Assembly (NCBI GenBank): GCA_018714575.1
Contig: DVNF01000188.1
Span: 1 to 10,207 of the forward strand
Reading direction: 5' to 3'
DNA length: 10,207 bases
Source of the DNA: Candidatus Stercoripulliclostridium merdigallinarum
GTDB taxonomy: Bacteria > Bacillota > Clostridia > Christensenellales > DTU072
A program made the translations under genes and the position numbers. A model generated the notes under the pieces. It made no database searches. It saw only the letters and a list, made by a program, of their open reading frames with translations, and was not told the DNA's origin. Of the stretch, positions 7,672 through 10,207 are shown one piece after another. Positions within the stretch are counted from its first letter, which is position 1. Each line of letters begins with the position of its first letter.

Positions 7672-7920
7672 TCACTTAAAAAGGCGCCTGAGGAAACTTC
7701 CTCCTGTCAAGCCGCCGCCGTATTGCATCGACGACACCTTTCCCGTGGCTATCAGCCGACCTTCTTTCAGGTCTACGGATATGATCTTGAATTCGCTGCC
7801 TTTTATCGAAAGACTTTCGCCTTCCAGCGCCGCCAGGATCTCCGTCGATCCGAACTCCTTTACGTCCAAAACTCCCGTTACCGTGATCTCGCCGTTTATG
7901 TATGAAAACGAATGTGCCAT
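7672..7920 (-). CDS. yabP: YabP/YqfC-family sporulation protein, YabP-like
   Basis: This small 82-residue protein matches the YabP family: a beta-rich core ITVTGVLDVKEFG, then LSIKG, a VDLKEGRLIATGKVSSMQYG segment, and a C-terminal GGSFLRRLFK resembling the family's GFFGKLFK ending. YabP is required for proper spore formation in Bacillus and is made in the mother cell; its biochemical role is unknown. The protein is slightly shorter than the roughly 100-residue Bacillus form. The start at 7920 is set by AAGGGAG six bases upstream; a longer frame opens at a TTG at 7995 but would add only a lysine-rich stretch encoded by a tandem repeat. In most spore-formers yabP is followed by yabQ and preceded by the RqcP/HslR gene; here both are absent. 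YqfC is a related alternative, but yqfD is absent too and the wording is closer to YabP. Confidence 0.8.
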   Translation of the reverse strand: MAHSFSYINGEITVTGVLDVKEFGSTEILAALEGESLSIKGSEFKIISVDLKEGRLIATGKVSSMQYGGGLTGGSFLRRLFK

Positions 7921-7926
7921 AATATA

Positions 7927-7933
7927 CTCCCTT
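7927..7933 (-). promoter_or_regulatory. Shine-Dalgarno sequence that fixes the yabP start
   Basis: AAGGGAG on the reverse strand, six bases before the ATG at 7920. It decides for the short start against the TTG at 7995, where the family similarity is also missing. Confidence 0.7.
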
Positions 7934-7935
7934 TG

Positions 7936-7977
7936 ATATGCTTTTTTTATCTGCTTTTTTATGTGCTTTTTATATGC
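7936..7977 (-). repeat. Imperfect tandem repeat (ATNTGC plus T run) upstream of yabP
   Basis: Read on the + strand, the unit ATNTGC followed by a run of T appears as ATATGC-T7 (7936-7948), ATCTGC-T6 (7949-7960) and ATGTGC-T5 (7961-7971), then a final ATATGC (7972-7977). The T run shortens by one in each copy away from yabP. On the yabP strand it is GCANAT followed by A runs, about 12 bases per unit, close to one helical turn, so the A tracts are roughly in phase and could bend DNA. It lies in the presumed yabP promoter region. Confidence 0.7.
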
Positions 7978-8036
7978 TATTCGCCGCCGCGACAAAATAT
8001 GCGTTTCAGCCGCCGCCTCACCGCGGACGCAAACCG

Positions 8037-8065
8037 TTGACTAAAATTATATAATCAATTATAAT
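8037..8065 (+). promoter_or_regulatory. Near-consensus sigma-A promoter of the acyltransferase gene, leaderless layout
   Basis: TTGACT (8037-8042) and TATAAT (8060-8065) are 17 bases apart, an almost ideal housekeeping promoter. The ATG at 8072 begins six bases after the -10 box, so the predicted transcript starts at the initiation codon. There is no Shine-Dalgarno sequence. A second TATAAT at 8050-8055 has no properly spaced -35. Confidence 0.8.
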
Positions 8066-8071
8066 GTAACC

Positions 8072-9397
8072 ATGCGAAAATCCCCTGAATCGCAATCAAA
8101 GTGGTATAGAATGGATAACTCCGCGGATATTTATCCGATGAGCAGTACCGCCACTACCATGTCTATTTTCCGACTCTCCGCCGAAATGGAGAATTTCGTC
8201 GACGGCGACAACCTGGAAACGGCTTTGAAAGATATTCTGCCGCGCTTCCCCACCTTTGCCGTACAACTGCGAAAGGGTTTTTTCAGATACTATTTCGATC
8301 AGAACGAACTGCCCCCCAGGGCGTTTCCCGATAACGGTATTTTGTTCCAAAAGATAGATTCTTTGAAAAACAACCGCTACCTTTTCCGCGTTCAATATTA
8401 TAAAAAACGCATCTCCGTGGACTTTTTCCACGGGCTTTGCGACGCCTCGGGCGCCATAGAATTTTTGAAGTCTTTGGTATACCGCTACCTGGACGAGTGC
8501 GGCGAGGAACTGCCCCCGAAAGGTAACATAAAAGTAGTCGGCGAACCGGTAAGGTCGGCGGAAACCGAGGACAGCATTTCCAAGTATTATACTCAGTACA
8601 ACCTGTTGGGCGGCGTCGTCGGCAAAATGGCAGGTAAAAACTGTTTCGGAATACGCGGAAGACGCTTTAAAACTTTGGGCTACGGGCTGATCCACGGGTA
8701 TACTTCGGCGGAAAAACTGCACGCCGCCGCAAAAGCGCATAATTGCACCGTTACGGCGTTTATAGCCGCCGCGGCGCTGCTTTCAATAAAAAAAGCTTTC
8801 TTTAAAAACAACGAGTCGGGTTTGGATCTGGTCGCAATGATCCCCGTAAACCTGAGGAAGATCTTCCCTTCCGAAACGTTGACCAACTTTACCACTCTGA
8901 CCAAATGCGCCGTCAACCCCGCAGTAACGCCGGACGATCTGGACGCGTATATAGCTATTTGCAAAAGGCAGCTGGCGGAAAGCCTGTCGGATACAGGCGA
9001 GCTTGCCGAAAAACTTTCGCTGTCGGCATTCTATTCGACCAACCCTTTGATGAAGATCCTGCCCGTAGGGCTGAAAACCTTTTTTACCAAATTCGGAAAG
9101 GCGGTCAGCAAAAAGACAAAGCAGACTTTGATAATATCGAACCTGGGCGTGGTAAAGATGCCGTCGGGTATGGAACGGTTCGTAAACCGTTTTACGTTTA
9201 ATATAAATATCAGCAAAAAGGTTCCCGTAAACATAGGCGTGGTTACCTATAACGGCATTACGGCGATTTCTTTTACCAGAATGATAATTTCTACCGATTT
9301 CGAAAAAACCTTTTTCCGCATGTTGACGGACATGGGGTTGGAAATAGAGATCAGCAGTAACCTGAGGGAAATCCCGGCTTTGAAAACGCGGATCTGA
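8072..9397 (+). CDS. Condensation-domain-like / alcohol acetyltransferase-type acyltransferase
   Basis: This 441-residue protein has the two-lobed chloramphenicol-acetyltransferase-like pattern seen in NRPS condensation domains, PapA-type and alcohol acetyltransferase-type enzymes. The active-site motif is H120-x3-D124-x2-G127 in DFFHGLCDASGA, with H120 the expected general base. Further marks of the clostridial branch are the N-terminal WYRMDNSADIYP (11-22), MIPVNLRKIFPSETLTNF (256-273) and ISNLGVVKMP (355-364) in the second lobe. Such enzymes move an acyl group from CoA or a carrier protein to an alcohol or amine; the substrate cannot be inferred. No carrier protein, adenylation domain or polyketide gene is nearby, so it is not part of a visible assembly line. 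No signal peptide or membrane helix is obvious. The start at 8072 is chosen because the WYRMDNSADIYP segment lies at the usual distance from the N-terminus. The next gene begins 28 bases downstream. Confidence 0.72.
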   Translation: MRKSPESQSKWYRMDNSADIYPMSSTATTMSIFRLSAEMENFVDGDNLETALKDILPRFPTFAVQLRKGFFRYYFDQNELPPRAFPDNGILFQKIDSLKNNRYLFRVQYYKKRISVDFFHGLCDASGAIEFLKSLVYRYLDECGEELPPKGNIKVVGEPVRSAETEDSISKYYTQYNLLGGVVGKMAGKNCFGIRGRRFKTLGYGLIHGYTSAEKLHAAAKAHNCTVTAFIAAAALLSIKKAFFKNNESGLDLVAMIPVNLRKIFPSETLTNFTTLTKCAVNPAVTPDDLDAYIAICKRQLAESLSDTGELAEKLSLSAFYSTNPLMKILPVGLKTFFTKFGKAVSKKTKQTLIISNLGVVKMPSGMERFVNRFTFNINISKKVPVNIGVVTYNGITAISFTRMIISTDFEKTFFRMLTDMGLEIEISSNLREIPALKTRI

Positions 9398-9413
9398 ACG
9401 GCTTTCAGACATA

Positions 9414-9419
9414 TAAAAT
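9414..9419 (+). promoter_or_regulatory. Possible -10 box for a leaderless release-factor-homologue mRNA
   Basis: TAAAAT fits the TANNNT -10 pattern and, as before nfnA and the acyltransferase gene, is exactly six bases from the ATG (9426). No acceptable -35 lies 16-18 bases upstream, and no Shine-Dalgarno sequence precedes the ATG. It may be weak, depend on an activator, or be coincidental in this AT-rich gap. Confidence 0.35.
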
Positions 9420-9425
9420 TCGGCT

Positions 9426-10207
9426 ATGGACGGCATTTTCCAAAACATAATAGACAGCGGAGCAAAGGCGCTGGCGCGCTACCGCGAACTGACCGAGATG
9501 TTGGCGGCACCGGAATATTCAGCCGACCGCGAAGTTTACTCCGCGCTGATCAGGGAAAGCCGCGCGATAGAAAAACGTGCCGCGGCTTACAGGGAGTGGG
9601 CGGAGATCGGAGATCTGATAGCCGCTTCGGACCCTGCCGCTCCCGAAACGAAAGCATTGGCAAAGGAACGGGAAGAATTGCTGTTTAAAATGGCTCTGCC
9701 GTCCGAAAAGACTACCGAAAAGCGCAAACTTACGTTAAAGCTCCGCGGCGGCAACGCCGCCATTACGGAATTTTACGTCAAAGCCGTTTCCGGCGCGGTA
9801 AAGCTGTTGGACGGCGACGTCGATATCGTCGAAAGCCGCCGCGAAAAGGGAAAGCTGACTTTCGTTCAGATGTCCGTTTCCGGCGCAAGCGGTTTTTTCG
9901 ATTACGAATCGGGAATACATTACGGGGACGATTCGTCGTCAATGGAAGTGAGGTCCCAACCCTATGTCGAAACGTCGGGCGCCTTTGACGAAAAGAACGT
10001 GGCGATACAGCTGTTTCATTCGGACGGCGCCGGCGGTCAGAACGTCAACAAAGTCGAAACCGCGGTACGCGCCATAGACTTACCTACCGGGATCACCGTC
10101 GTCTGCCGCGACGAACGCAGTCAATTACGAAACAAACAACGGGCGTTAGCCGCCTTAAAAGAACGCGTCGAAACCTATTATTCCGAAACGGCGGCGCGAT
10201 TGGACGC
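9426..10207 (+). CDS. Divergent class I peptide chain release factor homologue lacking the codon-recognition motif (3' partial)
   Basis: An uninterrupted frame of 260 codons runs off the right edge. Residues 1-98 resemble RF1 domain 1 (RYRELTEML, AAYREWAEIGDLI, a helical hairpin ending LALPSEK, like RF1's LLLPKDP). Residues 101-200 correspond to domain 2, but the GTGGDEA segment after the first strand is replaced by RGGNAA, and after ESGIH (161-165) the RF1 stretch carrying the PxT tripeptide and HTS is gone; no SPF of RF2 is present. From that His to GGQ there are 41 residues against about 54 in E. coli RF1. Domain 3 is well kept: GAGGQNVNKVETAVR (201-215), LPTGITVVC and RDERSQLRNKQRAL. Thus peptidyl-tRNA hydrolysis is probably retained while stop-codon reading is probably lost. 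UAG ends nfnB and UGA ends other genes here, so canonical RF1 and RF2 should be encoded elsewhere. The start is supported by correct domain length; no Shine-Dalgarno is seen. Confidence 0.8.
   Translation, partial: MDGIFQNIIDSGAKALARYRELTEMLAAPEYSADREVYSALIRESRAIEKRAAAYREWAEIGDLIAASDPAAPETKALAKEREELLFKMALPSEKTTEKRKLTLKLRGGNAAITEFYVKAVSGAVKLLDGDVDIVESRREKGKLTFVQMSVSGASGFFDYESGIHYGDDSSSMEVRSQPYVETSGAFDEKNVAIQLFHSDGAGGQNVNKVETAVRAIDLPTGITVVCRDERSQLRNKQRALAALKERVETYYSETAARLD

Noticed and set aside
7921..7995. TTG start giving a 107-residue YabP
   Set aside because: The extension is a lysine-rich stretch encoded by the tandem repeat, and a good Shine-Dalgarno sequence points to the ATG at 7920.
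9700..9960. A frameshift or pseudogene explaining the odd middle domain of the release-factor homologue
   Set aside because: I translated the region codon by codon; the frame is continuous, and ESGIH and the later domain 3 stay in the same frame, so a single frameshift does not explain the missing motif.
9426..10207. Annotation as ordinary peptide chain release factor 1 (prfA)
   Set aside because: Domain 1 and GGQ match, but the PxT/HTS codon-reading segment and GTGGDEA are absent, so assigning normal termination would overstate the evidence.

Overview
This window looks like a chromosomal segment of an anaerobic, endospore-forming member of the Clostridia (Bacillota), probably an uncultured gut-type lineage. 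The basis is a yabP-type sporulation gene, an NfnAB electron-bifurcating transhydrogenase pair, a cytosolic family 2 glycoside hydrolase and moderate GC content; the taxonomic placement is inference. No phage, transposon, CRISPR or tRNA/rRNA signature is visible.

Layout. Bases 1-3298 (+): the 3' part of a large surface-anchored metallophosphoesterase, its stop overlapping the start (TAATG) of a standalone NAD(P)H-hydrate dehydratase (nnrD), then a hairpin terminator. Bases 3308-5608 (+): promoter, nfnA and nfnB, closed by a strong hairpin shared with the convergent gene. Bases 5641-7488 (-): a GH2 beta-glycosidase with its own promoter. Bases 7489-7671: no gene; a predicted fold-back region and the yabP terminator. 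Bases 7672-7977 (-): yabP, detached from its usual partner yabQ, with a tandem repeat in its upstream region. Bases 8037-9397 (+): a near-consensus promoter and a condensation-domain-like acyltransferase. Bases 9426-10207 (+, cut by the window edge): a class I release-factor homologue that keeps the N-terminal domain and the catalytic GGQ but has lost the stop-codon-reading loop.

Working together. NfnA and NfnB form one complex that couples NADH, NADPH and ferredoxin. NnrD repairs damaged (hydrated) NAD(P)H and sits next to that redox operon. The other genes are not obviously linked in function.

The two most interesting signals are: (1) the divergent release-factor homologue, a candidate ribosome-rescue or otherwise repurposed peptidyl-tRNA hydrolase; and (2) a shared start architecture, TANNNT-N6-ATG without a Shine-Dalgarno sequence, before nfnA, the acyltransferase and the release-factor homologue. 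It predicts leaderless mRNAs, while nfnB, GH2 and yabP have ordinary Shine-Dalgarno sequences.
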